The notes: generated by a model from the letters alone, not told the origin. A stretch of 5,895 nucleotides of DNA from an uncultured Acidimicrobiia bacterium (GCA_905480055.1 CAJQOW010000142.1:1-5895); one strand, 5' to 3'; counted from the stretch's first letter, positions 1 to 4,862 are shown. Numbers and translations: made by a program.

Positions 1-403
1 CTTCACCGCTTCCGGTGTTGCGATGGCTCGAATCCGCATTGCGGTGAGCCGCAGGTACCAGGACCGCAACAACGAATGGCAGGAAGAGTCGAGCTTCTTC
101 GGTGGCACCTGCTGGCGTGACGTGGCCGAGAACGTGGCCGAGTCCCTCACCAAGGGCGCTCGGGTGATCATCACAGGACGCCTCAAGCAGCGCTCGTGGG
201 AAACCAACGAGGGCGACAAGCGTTCCGTCGTCGAAATCGACATCCAGGAGATCGGTCCATCGCTGAGATGGGCAACGGCGTCCGTGACGCGGACACCCCG
301 TCAGGGTGCCGGCGAGGGCGGTGGCAACTACGGCGGTGGCAACACCACGCCTGCTGCACCGGTCGCTCGCACCGACTTCGGACCCGACGAAGCGCCCTTC
401 TAG
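1..403 (+). CDS. ssb: Single-stranded DNA-binding protein, 5'-truncated by the window edge
   Basis: SSB coats single-stranded DNA during replication, repair and recombination and recruits partner proteins through its acidic C-terminal tip. The reading frame is open to the window edge (first full codon at base 2) and reads FTASGVAMARIRIAVSRRYQ, a typical OB-fold segment. The ATG at 23 is therefore an internal Met, and roughly 20-25 N-terminal residues should lie upstream. The rest of the OB fold follows, including the FFGGTCWRDVAENVAESLTKG region, a GRLKQRSWET strand and the SLRWATASV end of the fold. A short Gly-rich linker (GEGGGNYGGGN) leads to the canonical tip DFGPDEAPF. It sits 30 bp upstream of rpsR, as in the conserved rpsF-ssb-rpsR-rplI operon, so rpsF is expected just upstream. 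The expected full length of about 155 residues fits actinobacterial SSBs with a short tail. Confidence 0.96.
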   Translation, partial: FTASGVAMARIRIAVSRRYQDRNNEWQEESSFFGGTCWRDVAENVAESLTKGARVIITGRLKQRSWETNEGDKRSVVEIDIQEIGPSLRWATASVTRTPRQGAGEGGGNYGGGNTTPAAPVARTDFGPDEAPF

Positions 404-433
404 GCCGCGCTGGTCAATTCAAGGAGAATTTCA

Positions 434-700
434 ATGCCCCAAAGATCAAATTCACGTCGCAGGCGGCGTCGCCAGGACGCCAACCCGCGCAAGAAGAAGA
501 GGGTCGTATACAAGTTCAGTGAGAACGAAGTAGTCGACTACAAGGACATTGCGCTGCTACGCAAGTTCATGTCCGACCGAGGCAAGATCCGTTCGCGCCG
601 CGTTACCGGGCTGAGCCCGAAGCGTCAGCGTGAGGTGTCCATGGCGATCAAGAACGCCCGTGAGATGGCGCTTCTGCCCTACACCCAGACGAGGAGCTAG
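434..700 (+). CDS. rpsR: 30S ribosomal protein bS18, cysteine-free form
   Basis: bS18 is a small-subunit protein that pairs with bS6 on the platform of the 30S ribosome. The 88-residue product has a very basic N-terminus (six consecutive Arg at 8-13, KKKR at 20-23). The family core follows: [11 protein letters not shown] (35-45), [19 protein letters not shown] (47-65) and the terminal helix with [10 protein letters not shown] (74-83). It contains no cysteine, so it is the zinc-independent (C-minus) form; some actinobacteria carry paired C-plus and C-minus copies. The start is set by AAGGAGAA at 421-428, six bases before the ATG. The gene lies 30 bp after ssb and 2 bp before rplI, consistent with one operon. 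Its last codons contain the ribosome-binding site of rplI, suggesting translational coupling. Confidence 0.97.
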   Translation: MPQRSNSRRRRRRQDANPRKKKRVVYKFSENEVVDYKDIALLRKFMSDRGKIRSRRVTGLSPKRQREVSMAIKNAREMALLPYTQTRS

Positions 701-702
701 AC

Positions 703-1149
703 ATGAAGGTCATCCTCACCAAGACGGTCGATCCCCTCGGGGAGAAGGGCGACGTTGTCGACGTTGCCGACGGGTATGCCCGGAACTATCTCGTTCCCAA
801 GAAGCTCGCCGTAAAGGCATCCGAAGGTGCTCTCAAGCAGGCAGACTCCATGCGGGTCGCCCGCGAGGAGTCCGAGCGTCGCTCGCTCGATGAGGCGAAG
901 CAGCTTGCCGAGAACCTCGAAGGCACACGTGTGGTCGTTGCCGCTCGCGCTGGTGACTCCGGCAACCTGTTCGGATCCATTGGCGCCAATGACGTTGCCG
1001 AGGCGATCGTCAAGTTCACGGGTGTCGACATTGATCGCAAGATCATCGACATCAAGGAGCCCATCAAGGAGATTGGTCTGCACGAGGTCGCACTGCGCCC
1101 TCACGAGGCAGTCTCGGTGACGGTCACCCTGGACGTGATTCCTGCCTGA
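703..1149 (+). CDS. rplI: 50S ribosomal protein bL9
   Basis: bL9 is a two-domain protein of the large subunit, attached near the L1 stalk. The 148-residue length is standard. The N-terminal RNA-binding domain shows the family signature: MKVILTKTVDPLGEKGDVVDV (1-21) followed by GYARNYLVPKKLA (24-36). A long charged connecting helix spans about 41-75. The C-terminal domain includes GNLFGSIGANDVAEAI and ends with VTVTLDVIPA. The ribosome-binding site GAGGAG (691-696) lies inside the end of rpsR, and the two genes are separated by 2 bp. A strong terminator begins about 30 bp after the stop, so rplI is the last gene of this ribosomal operon. dnaB, which often follows rplI closely, is displaced by about 2.2 kb here. 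Confidence 0.97.
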   Translation: MKVILTKTVDPLGEKGDVVDVADGYARNYLVPKKLAVKASEGALKQADSMRVAREESERRSLDEAKQLAENLEGTRVVVAARAGDSGNLFGSIGANDVAEAIVKFTGVDIDRKIIDIKEPIKEIGLHEVALRPHEAVSVTVTLDVIPA

Positions 1150-1177
1150 CGGTTGCGACACCCGAATCAATGCACTG

Positions 1178-1202
1178 AGGGCGCCGACCGGGCGCCTTCT
1201 TT
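1178..1202 (+). terminator. Rho-independent terminator of the ssb-rpsR-rplI operon
   Basis: GGCGCC at 1180-1185 pairs with GGCGCC at 1191-1196 around the loop GACCG. The stem is extended outward by a G-U and an A-U pair, and TTCTTT follows directly at 1197-1202. It lies about 30 bp after the rplI stop. Its 3' arm, CCGGGCGCCTTCT (1188-1200), is repeated exactly at 1718-1730 in the next terminator. Confidence 0.85.
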
Positions 1203-1209
1203 GCGTCGG

Positions 1210-1300
1210 GGTCACCTCGTTGGTCCTACGGAGCGCTGGGCCTGCCACCGTCGATGAATCCCCACGAACCTCGGTGCTGGGTCCTACGATCGAGGTGACC
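1210..1300. repeat. Long-range inverted repeat enclosing two copies of a short direct repeat, leader of the first DUF805 gene
   Basis: GGTCACCTCG at 1210-1219 is the exact reverse complement of CGAGGTGACC at 1291-1300: ten perfect pairs spaced by 71 bp. The right arm abuts the Shine-Dalgarno AAGGAGG (1301-1307) of the DUF805 gene at 1313. Inside the arms a related segment occurs twice, ACCTCG-TTGG-TCCTACG at 1214-1230 and ACCTCG-GTGCTGGG-TCCTACG at 1268-1288. If this stretch is transcribed, the arms could close a long hairpin next to the ribosome-binding site. It could equally be the remnant of a duplicated promoter. Function is inference only. Confidence 0.45.
1263..1290 (+). promoter_or_regulatory. 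Candidate promoter of the first DUF805 gene
   Basis: TACGAT at 1285-1290 fits a TANNNT -10 element, with CACGAA at 1263-1268 sixteen bases upstream. The -10-like element starts 28 bases before the ATG at 1313. The second DUF805 gene has TACGGT starting 29 bases before its ATG, preceded by GGTCGC where this one has GGTCC. The conserved position in two duplicated genes is the main support. The -35 does not resemble TTGACA, so the call is weak. Confidence 0.35.
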
Positions 1301-1312
1301 AAGGAGGAAGAC

Positions 1313-1684
1313 ATGGACAATCTCGACTGGGGTTGGTACCTCTTCAAGTTCGACGGGCGTATCAACCGCGCGAAGTTCTGGCTCGGGTGGGCCGTGATCT
1401 ATGCGGTGTTCGCCGTGTTGTGGTTCCTGGCATTTGCGCTTGAGTCCGGCGTTCTGTTCGGTCTGTTCGGTCTACTCGGTCTCCTTGCCATCTGGCCCGC
1501 TCTGGCGATCCAGATCAAGCGATGGCATGACCGTGGGAAGTCCGGTTGGTGGGTGCTCATCGGATTCATTCCGATCATCGGCTTCTGGTGGGTCCTCATC
1601 GAGTGTGGGTTCCTGCCGGGTGATGTTGGACCAAACGAATACGGTCCCGATCCATTGGGGCCGGTGGGAGAAGCGGTCTACTGA
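1313..1684 (+). CDS. DUF805 family small membrane protein, copy 1
   Basis: This is a 123-residue integral membrane protein of the DUF805 family, whose function is not established. I see three hydrophobic segments, at about 24-44, 48-67 and 78-98. The family signatures are the N-terminal FDGRINRAKFW (13-23), the cytoplasmic-type KRWHDRGKSGWW (69-80), the following IGFIPIIGFWW hairpin and the C-terminal NEYGPDPLG. The frame extends upstream to a TTG at 1220, but the ATG at 1313 is chosen. It has a near-perfect Shine-Dalgarno (AAGGAGGAAG, 1301-1310), and its start MDNLDW aligns with MDDINW of the neighbouring paralogue. Terminators on both sides suggest a single-gene unit. It is paralogous to the gene at 1796: residues 69-101 are identical between the two, while residues 1-68 match at 33 of 68 positions. 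Confidence 0.9.
   Translation: MDNLDWGWYLFKFDGRINRAKFWLGWAVIYAVFAVLWFLAFALESGVLFGLFGLLGLLAIWPALAIQIKRWHDRGKSGWWVLIGFIPIIGFWWVLIECGFLPGDVGPNEYGPDPLGPVGEAVY
1489..1614 (+). repeat. Near-identical 126-bp block shared by the two DUF805 genes (copy A)
   Basis: Bases 1489-1614 align without gaps to 1972-2097 with 11 differences by hand count (about 91% identity). In the last 98 bp there are only 6 differences, and all are synonymous: CAT/CAC, GAC/GAT, GGA/GGG, TTC/TTT, TGT/TGC and GGG/GGT. The upstream halves of the same genes are far more diverged. The block encodes IWPALAI through CGFL. Confidence 0.9.
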
Positions 1685-1705
1685 GCACCGTCTCAATATC
1701 GAATC

Positions 1706-1736
1706 GAGAAGGCGCCTCCGGGCGCCTTCTCTCGTT
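1706..1736 (+). terminator. Rho-independent terminator after DUF805 copy 1
   Basis: GAGAAGGCGCC (1706-1716) pairs over 11 bp with GGCGCCTTCTC (1721-1731) around the tetraloop TCCG. A weak T-rich tract (TCGTT) follows at 1732-1736. The A and T runs in the stem could make it act in both orientations, but no gene on the - strand needs it. The 3' arm shares CCGGGCGCCTTCT with the rplI terminator, suggesting the terminator was copied together with the DUF805 gene. Confidence 0.82.
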
Positions 1737-1742
1737 GCGGGG

Positions 1743-1772
1743 CATGAAGACGCTCCGCTTGGTCGCTACGGT
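1743..1772 (+). promoter_or_regulatory. Candidate promoter of the second DUF805 gene
   Basis: TACGGT (1767-1772) is a possible -10, starting 29 bases before the ATG at 1796. CATGAA (1743-1748) lies 18 bases upstream, like CACGAA in front of copy 1. TTGGTCGCTACG (1759-1770) resembles the GGTCCTACG motif found twice upstream of copy 1. Support comes from conservation between the two leaders and not from a good consensus match. Confidence 0.35.
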
Positions 1773-1795
1773 GTTGGCGAACCACGGAGGAGCAC

Positions 1796-2149
1796 ATGGA
1801 CGACATCAACTGGCAGAACCTGCTGTTCGAGTTTCGAGGACGCATCAACCGCGCGAGGTACTGGATCGGCATGCTCGTTCTTCTCGCATTTGAGGCAGTC
1901 CTGATTTTCGTCGCCGTTGCTCTCGACTCAGGTGCTTTCCAGTTCTTTGCGTGGCTCGTCCTCGTGATTTGCATCTGGCCAGCTCTGGCGATCTCGGTGA
2001 AGCGATGGCACGATCGTGGGAAGTCCGGTTGGTGGGTGCTCATCGGGTTCATTCCGATCATCGGCTTTTGGTGGGTCCTCATCGAGTGCGGTTTCCTCGC
2101 GGGCGACGAGGGCTACAACGACTACGGCCCGGACCCGCTGGAGGCATAG
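1796..2149 (+). CDS. DUF805 family small membrane protein, copy 2
   Basis: This 117-residue protein is a paralogue of the gene at 1313 and has the same architecture. A short amphipathic start (MDDINWQNLLFEF) leads to GRINRARYW (15-23). Hydrophobic segments follow at about 24-43, 48-67 and 78-98, then KRWHDRGKSGWW (69-80) and a C-terminal tail with NDYGPDPLEA. It is six residues shorter than copy 1. The start is fixed by GGAGGAG (1786-1792) just before the ATG. The first two membrane segments differ strongly from copy 1 (about half identical over residues 1-68), but residues 69-101 are identical at protein level and nearly so in DNA. The third hydrophobic hairpin may be held constant by selection or by gene conversion. 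Molecular function of DUF805 is unknown; the Lys/Arg-Trp-His-Asp-Arg-Gly motif is the family hallmark. Confidence 0.92.
   Translation: MDDINWQNLLFEFRGRINRARYWIGMLVLLAFEAVLIFVAVALDSGAFQFFAWLVLVICIWPALAISVKRWHDRGKSGWWVLIGFIPIIGFWWVLIECGFLAGDEGYNDYGPDPLEA
1972..2097 (+). repeat. Near-identical 126-bp block shared by the two DUF805 genes (copy B)
   Basis: This is the partner of 1489-1614, in direct orientation, offset by 483 bp. That offset equals the distance between the two start codons, so the alignment is in register along the whole gene. Confidence 0.9.
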
Positions 2150-2172
2150 GCGCTCACGGGACAAGATCGCCA

Positions 2173-2200
2173 AAGGAGGGCCGCTCTGGCGGCCTTTCTT
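2173..2200 (+). terminator. Rho-independent terminator after DUF805 copy 2
   Basis: GGCCGC (2179-2184) pairs with GCGGCC (2189-2194) around the loop TCTG. The stem extends outward through mixed Watson-Crick and G-U pairs to AAG (2173-2175) against CTT (2198-2200), about 12 bp in total. The 3' arm ends in TTTCTT. The -35 of the next promoter starts only 3 bp later, so the two transcription units are tightly packed. Confidence 0.85.
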
Positions 2201-2202
2201 GC

Positions 2203-2231
2203 TTGATACCGACTCGGATCTCCTGTACACT
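2203..2231 (+). promoter_or_regulatory. Sigma70-type promoter of the membrane protein-regulator operon
   Basis: TTGATA (2203-2208) and TACACT (2226-2231) are separated by the optimal 17 bp. Both are close to consensus (TTGACA, TATAAT). Transcription would start near 2237-2239, giving a leader of about 25 nt before the ATG at 2263. The downstream half of the -10 is covered by the palindrome at 2229-2245. Confidence 0.8.
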
Positions 2232-2245
2232 TTGCATTGCAAAGT
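2229..2245. promoter_or_regulatory. Perfect 17-bp palindromic operator overlapping the -10 and start site
   Basis: ACTTTGCATTGCAAAGT consists of two perfect 7-bp arms (ACTTTGC/GCAAAGT) around ATT. Its AT-richness stands out from the surroundings. It overlaps the -10 hexamer and the predicted transcription start, the classic place for a repressor. The downstream operon encodes a small winged-helix protein (2865-3170), the obvious candidate to bind here as a dimer. The binding partner is inferred from position only. Confidence 0.8.
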
Positions 2246-2262
2246 AGTTTGTGGAGGTGGAG

Positions 2263-2868
2263 ATGAGTCACGCACTCGACATGGGGAAGGTCGAATCGAA
2301 GGCCTACCGTTCTCGCTTCGACGACGGTCTCGTCGACCTCTTCATCGGGCTTTCCGCTCTCTGGATCGGGGCCTGCTGGGTGTGGTTCGATGACCTTGCG
2401 GGCCTCGCCGGGCTGCTGCCAGCGATCCTCGTCGCACCGTTCATTTCCTTCCGAACCAGATTCATCGATCACCGTGCTGGCTACGTGAGGTTCTCCGAGC
2501 AACGCCGATCGTGGGAACGTCGCAACCTGATCCTGCTCTTGCTCGGAGGCCTGGCCACATTCGCACTCGGGATCGGGGCGTTCGTGGCCTCCAACGAGGG
2601 CGGAACGCTGTCTGAGTTCATTTCGACGATTGCACCGGGGCTCATCGCATTCCTTCTCGCCATCGCCGTTCTCCTCATCGCTGTGGCAGCGATGCTCCCG
2701 AGGGGCTTTGTCTACGCCGGCGTCCTGTTCGTGGGTGGCGTGTGGGCGGTCGTCCAGAAAACCAATCCTGGTGTTCCACTGCTGATTGCAGGCGTCGTGA
2801 TCTTCGTGTGGGGATCGGTCCTCCTGGTGCGGTTCATGTCGTTGCATCCCTCCACGGACGCCGGATGA
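2263..2868 (+). CDS. Multi-pass membrane protein of unknown function, co-transcribed with a winged-helix regulator
   Basis: This is a 201-residue protein I cannot assign to a named family. The N-terminus is charged and soluble, with a SRFDDGLVDLFIGL segment (17-30) leading into the membrane. About six hydrophobic segments are visible: 26-42, 45-63, 89-109, 123-145, 149-164 and 171-191. A basic cytoplasmic-type loop (FRTRFIDHRAGYVRFSEQRRSWERR, 63-87) separates the second and third. The ATG at 2263 is preferred over the in-frame GTG at 2251 because GGAGGTGG (2253-2260) is a strong Shine-Dalgarno for it, while the GTG lies just upstream of that site. The stop overlaps the regulator start (ATGA), so the two are translationally coupled. 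Pairing with a small DNA-binding protein and an operator suggests a regulated envelope or stress function, but no substrate can be read from the sequence. Confidence 0.85.
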   Translation: MSHALDMGKVESKAYRSRFDDGLVDLFIGLSALWIGACWVWFDDLAGLAGLLPAILVAPFISFRTRFIDHRAGYVRFSEQRRSWERRNLILLLLGGLATFALGIGAFVASNEGGTLSEFISTIAPGLIAFLLAIAVLLIAVAAMLPRGFVYAGVLFVGGVWAVVQKTNPGVPLLIAGVVIFVWGSVLLVRFMSLHPSTDAG

Positions 2869-3170
2869 CAACTGAGCTCGACCGTCTCATCCACGAACCG
2901 TCGCGTCTGCGCCTGGTGACCCTGCTGTTCGTCGTCGATGAATCCGACTTCGTCTTCCTCTCTGCCCAGACCGGAATGACCGCAGGAAACATCTCGTCCC
3001 ACATGAGCAAGCTGGAGTCGGCGGGATACGTGGATGTCGACAAGCAGTTCATCGATCGCAAGCCCCGAACGGTCTATCGGCTGACCGATGCAGGGCGCGA
3101 GGCGGTGAAGACCTACCGAGAGGCAATGATGTCGATGATCGGCGTACCCGACGACTCCTCGGATCGCTGA
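2865..3170 (+). CDS. Small winged-helix transcriptional regulator (HTH_27/MarR-like)
   Basis: This 101-residue DNA-binding protein resembles single-domain winged-helix regulators of the PF13601-like type (family assignment from memory). It shows IHEPSRLRLVTLLF (9-22) as the first helix and DESDFVFLSAQTGMT (25-39) as the second. TAGNISSHMSKLESAGYV (39-56) is the helix-turn-helix with the recognition helix. The wing is DVDKQFIDRKPRTVYRLT (57-74), followed by a C-terminal helix, GREAVKTYREAMMSM, likely used for dimerisation. There is no ligand-binding domain and no cysteine. The ATG at 2865 is chosen because it forms a 4-base ATGA overlap with the upstream stop; the frame extends further upstream but only as a shadow of that gene. 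It probably represses its own operon through the palindrome at 2229-2245. I see no convincing terminator after it. Confidence 0.9.
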   Translation: MTTELDRLIHEPSRLRLVTLLFVVDESDFVFLSAQTGMTAGNISSHMSKLESAGYVDVDKQFIDRKPRTVYRLTDAGREAVKTYREAMMSMIGVPDDSSDR

Positions 3171-3276
3171 TCGCCAGGACGTCGAGCGAGCGACTCCCAT
3201 CGCGGTCTGGGCTGCGGCACGATGTGAGGTCGCGAAGAACTCCGACAAGCGCGAAAAAGGTGCCGCTCAGGCAGCG

Positions 3277-3303
3277 TTGAGTTCCCCCGGTCCGGCGTAT
3301 GCT
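3277..3303 (+). promoter_or_regulatory. Candidate dnaB promoter
   Basis: TATGCT (3298-3303) is a good -10. TTGAGT (3277-3282) is an acceptable -35, but the spacer is only 15 bp. The resulting transcript would have a leader of about 80 nt before the GTG at 3392. This is the best candidate in the 221-bp gap 3171-3391, which holds no gene I can support. Confidence 0.45.
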
Positions 3304-3337
3304 CGCACAGCTGGCATCGACACCACCCATGCGTGTC

Positions 3338-3363
3338 ACACCCACGAGAGATGATCTGGGTGT
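3338..3363 (+). other. Inverted repeat in the dnaB leader
   Basis: ACACCCA (3338-3344) and TGGGTGT (3357-3363) form a perfect 7-bp stem with a 12-nt loop, about 28 bp upstream of the dnaB start. There is no T tract, so it is not a terminator. It could be a leader hairpin or a protein-binding site; a chance occurrence is also plausible. Confidence 0.3.
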
Positions 3364-3391
3364 ACGCCGTTGACGGAACCGAGGAGGACCG

Positions 3392-4750
3392 GTGACATCG
3401 GTTATCGAACCACAGATCAGCCGTTCCCCACGGGTACCGCCCAACAGCATTGACGCAGAGGAATCGCTCCTCGGCGCCGTTCTGCTTTCTGCCGACGCTG
3501 CCAACATTGCCCTCGAGAAGCTGCACGCCGAGGACTTCTACAAGCCAGCCCACCAGCGGATGTTCGAGGTCGTTCAGCAGCTCTTCGACGCCAACGAACC
3601 CATCGACGCTGTCACGGTGTCCGAGGGGTTGCGGCGCGACGGCTCGCTCGACCGCATCGGGGGTATCGACTACCTCACCCGGCTCATCGACATGGTGCCA
3701 ACGACGAGCAACGTTGAGTACTACGCCGACATCGTGGAGGAGCACGCCCTCCGTCGGCGCCTCATGAAGGTTGGCGGCGATATCGGGCTGATTGCCGGCG
3801 AAATGGTCGAACCGATCGATGAAGTCGTCGACAAGGCAGAGCAAGCCGTGTTCGCTGTCGCCGAGCGTCACGTCGGCGACGGCCTCCAGCCCATCGACGA
3901 GCTCTTGGGACCTGCGATCGAAAAGGCAGAGGAGATCCAGCGGAACGGTCAGGAAGTGACCGGCATCTCAACGGGCTTCCGCGATCTCGACCGGAAGCTC
4001 GCTGGTCTTCACCCGGCCAACCTGGTCGTTGTCGCCGCCCGTCCCGGTATGGGCAAGTCGGCACTGTCGTTCAACATCGCCCAGAACGTGGCACTCGACG
4101 GCAACTCGGTCGCCATCTTCTCCATGGAGATGAGCCGCGAAGAGATCGTCACCAGGTTGCTGTGCTCGAAGGGTCGCATCGACTCCCAGCGACTCCGCAC
4201 CGGTCGACTGACTGAAGCAGACTTCACCAAGCTGTCCAATGCTGCCGGCGCCCTCTACAAGCAGAACATCTACGTGGATGATTCTGCCGGCATGACCGTC
4301 ACCGAGATTCGGGCGAAGTGCCGCAGGTTGCGACGTCGACCGGGCCTCGATCTGGTTGTCGTCGACTACTTGCAGCTCATGAGCGGATCTGGCCAGGAGA
4401 ACCGCCAGCAGGAGATTGCGATGATCTCGCGGTCCCTCAAGAGCCTCGCACGGGAGCTGAACGTCCCGATCATTGCTGTGTCACAGCTGAACCGCGGTGT
4501 TGAGGCACGTGAGGACAAGCGGCCCAGGCTGGGCGACCTCCGTGAGTCTGGTGCCGTCGAGCAGGACGCAGACGTGGTCATGTTCATCTACCGCGATGAG
4601 TACTACTTCCCTGAAAAGATCGAATCCAAGGGTGTGGCAGAAGTCGTCATTGCCAAACACCGGCAAGGTGGCGTCGGCAAGGTCGACATGACCTTCCTCC
4701 CGGAGTTCACGCTCTTCGCCGACATGGGACGCGCCGAAGCGCCCATGTAG
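3392..4750 (+). CDS. dnaB: Replicative DNA helicase DnaB
   Basis: DnaB is the hexameric ATP-driven helicase that unwinds DNA at the replication fork and binds primase (DnaG). The 452-residue product is full length. The N-terminal domain starts at PPNSIDAEESLLGAVL (16-31) and includes EDFYKPAHQRMFEVV (47-61). A linker region spans about 155-190. The RecA-like C-terminal domain follows: GISTGFRDLDRKLAGL (191-206), Walker A ARPGMGKS (216-223), catalytic-type Glu in FSMEMS (243-248), Walker B LVVVDYLQLM (321-330, Asp325), SQLNRGVEAR (364-373), GDLRESGAVEQDAD (381-394) and the AKHRQGG loop (421-427) with the arginine-finger residue. Inteins often interrupt dnaB in actinobacteria at the Walker A and later motifs; none is present here. 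The GTG start follows GAGGAGG (3381-3387). No strong terminator follows the stop. Confidence 0.98.
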   Translation: MTSVIEPQISRSPRVPPNSIDAEESLLGAVLLSADAANIALEKLHAEDFYKPAHQRMFEVVQQLFDANEPIDAVTVSEGLRRDGSLDRIGGIDYLTRLIDMVPTTSNVEYYADIVEEHALRRRLMKVGGDIGLIAGEMVEPIDEVVDKAEQAVFAVAERHVGDGLQPIDELLGPAIEKAEEIQRNGQEVTGISTGFRDLDRKLAGLHPANLVVVAARPGMGKSALSFNIAQNVALDGNSVAIFSMEMSREEIVTRLLCSKGRIDSQRLRTGRLTEADFTKLSNAAGALYKQNIYVDDSAGMTVTEIRAKCRRLRRRPGLDLVVVDYLQLMSGSGQENRQQEIAMISRSLKSLARELNVPIIAVSQLNRGVEAREDKRPRLGDLRESGAVEQDADVVMFIYRDEYYFPEKIESKGVAEVVIAKHRQGGVGKVDMTFLPEFTLFADMGRAEAPM

Positions 4751-4799
4751 ACCGGAATCGACCTGGCCTCTGCGCCGGTCGTGGAGTTCCCGAAGTTCT

Positions 4800-4826
4800 T
4801 GTCGAAATCGCTGGCGCACGTTCGTC
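4800..4826 (+). promoter_or_regulatory. ECF-sigma-type promoter upstream of the DGPF-sigma pair
   Basis: TGTCGA (4800-4805) and CGTC (4823-4826) are separated by 17 bp. To my recollection, the published ECF42 target motif has TGTCGA at -35 and CGA/TC at -10, found upstream of DGPF genes. The start would be near 4833, about 30 nt before the ATG at 4863. No good sigma70 promoter is visible in this gap. Confidence 0.65.
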
Positions 4827-4862
4827 GTATCGACAAAGGTATCCAAAAGGGGAGGATCCACG

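Noticed and set aside
23..25. ATG at 23 as the ssb start
   Set aside because: The frame continues upstream with FTASGVA, part of the SSB OB fold, so this Met is internal and the gene is cut by the window edge.
1220..1312. TTG-initiated N-terminal extension of the first DUF805 protein
   Set aside because: It has no ribosome-binding site, is absent from the paralogue and overlaps the inverted-repeat leader; the ATG at 1313 has an excellent Shine-Dalgarno.
697..1365. 222-residue open frame on the - strand covering rplI
   Set aside because: It is the antisense shadow of rplI, running past its terminator into the next leader. It has low-complexity composition, resembles no family I know, and the + strand gene is certain.
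1399..2082. Two - strand frames that begin with the same peptide (MRTHQKPMIGMNP...), looking like a repeated gene
   Set aside because: They are the complementary readings of the duplicated DUF805 block and carry no independent evidence of coding.
2122..2871. 249-residue - strand frame opposite the membrane protein
   Set aside because: The composition is rich in His, Glu, Asp and Arg, typical of the antisense of hydrophobic codons. The + strand gene has promoter, ribosome-binding site, coupled overlap and membrane pattern.
3329..3373. 14-codon leader peptide upstream of dnaB
   Set aside because: There is no Shine-Dalgarno and no runs of regulatory codons; kept only as a weak observation on the leader.
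3113..3871. 252-residue - strand frame across the dnaB 5' end
   Set aside because: It is a shadow of dnaB and its leader, with no recognisable domain.
4750..4780. GACCGG...CCGGTC inverted repeat just after dnaB as a terminator
   Set aside because: The stem is only 6 bp with a 19-nt loop and no following T run; too weak to call.
4799..4836. TTGTCGA/TCGACAA inverted repeat as an operator
   Set aside because: The arms are 24 bp apart and the left arm is better explained as the -35 of the ECF-type promoter; the right arm may be coincidence.
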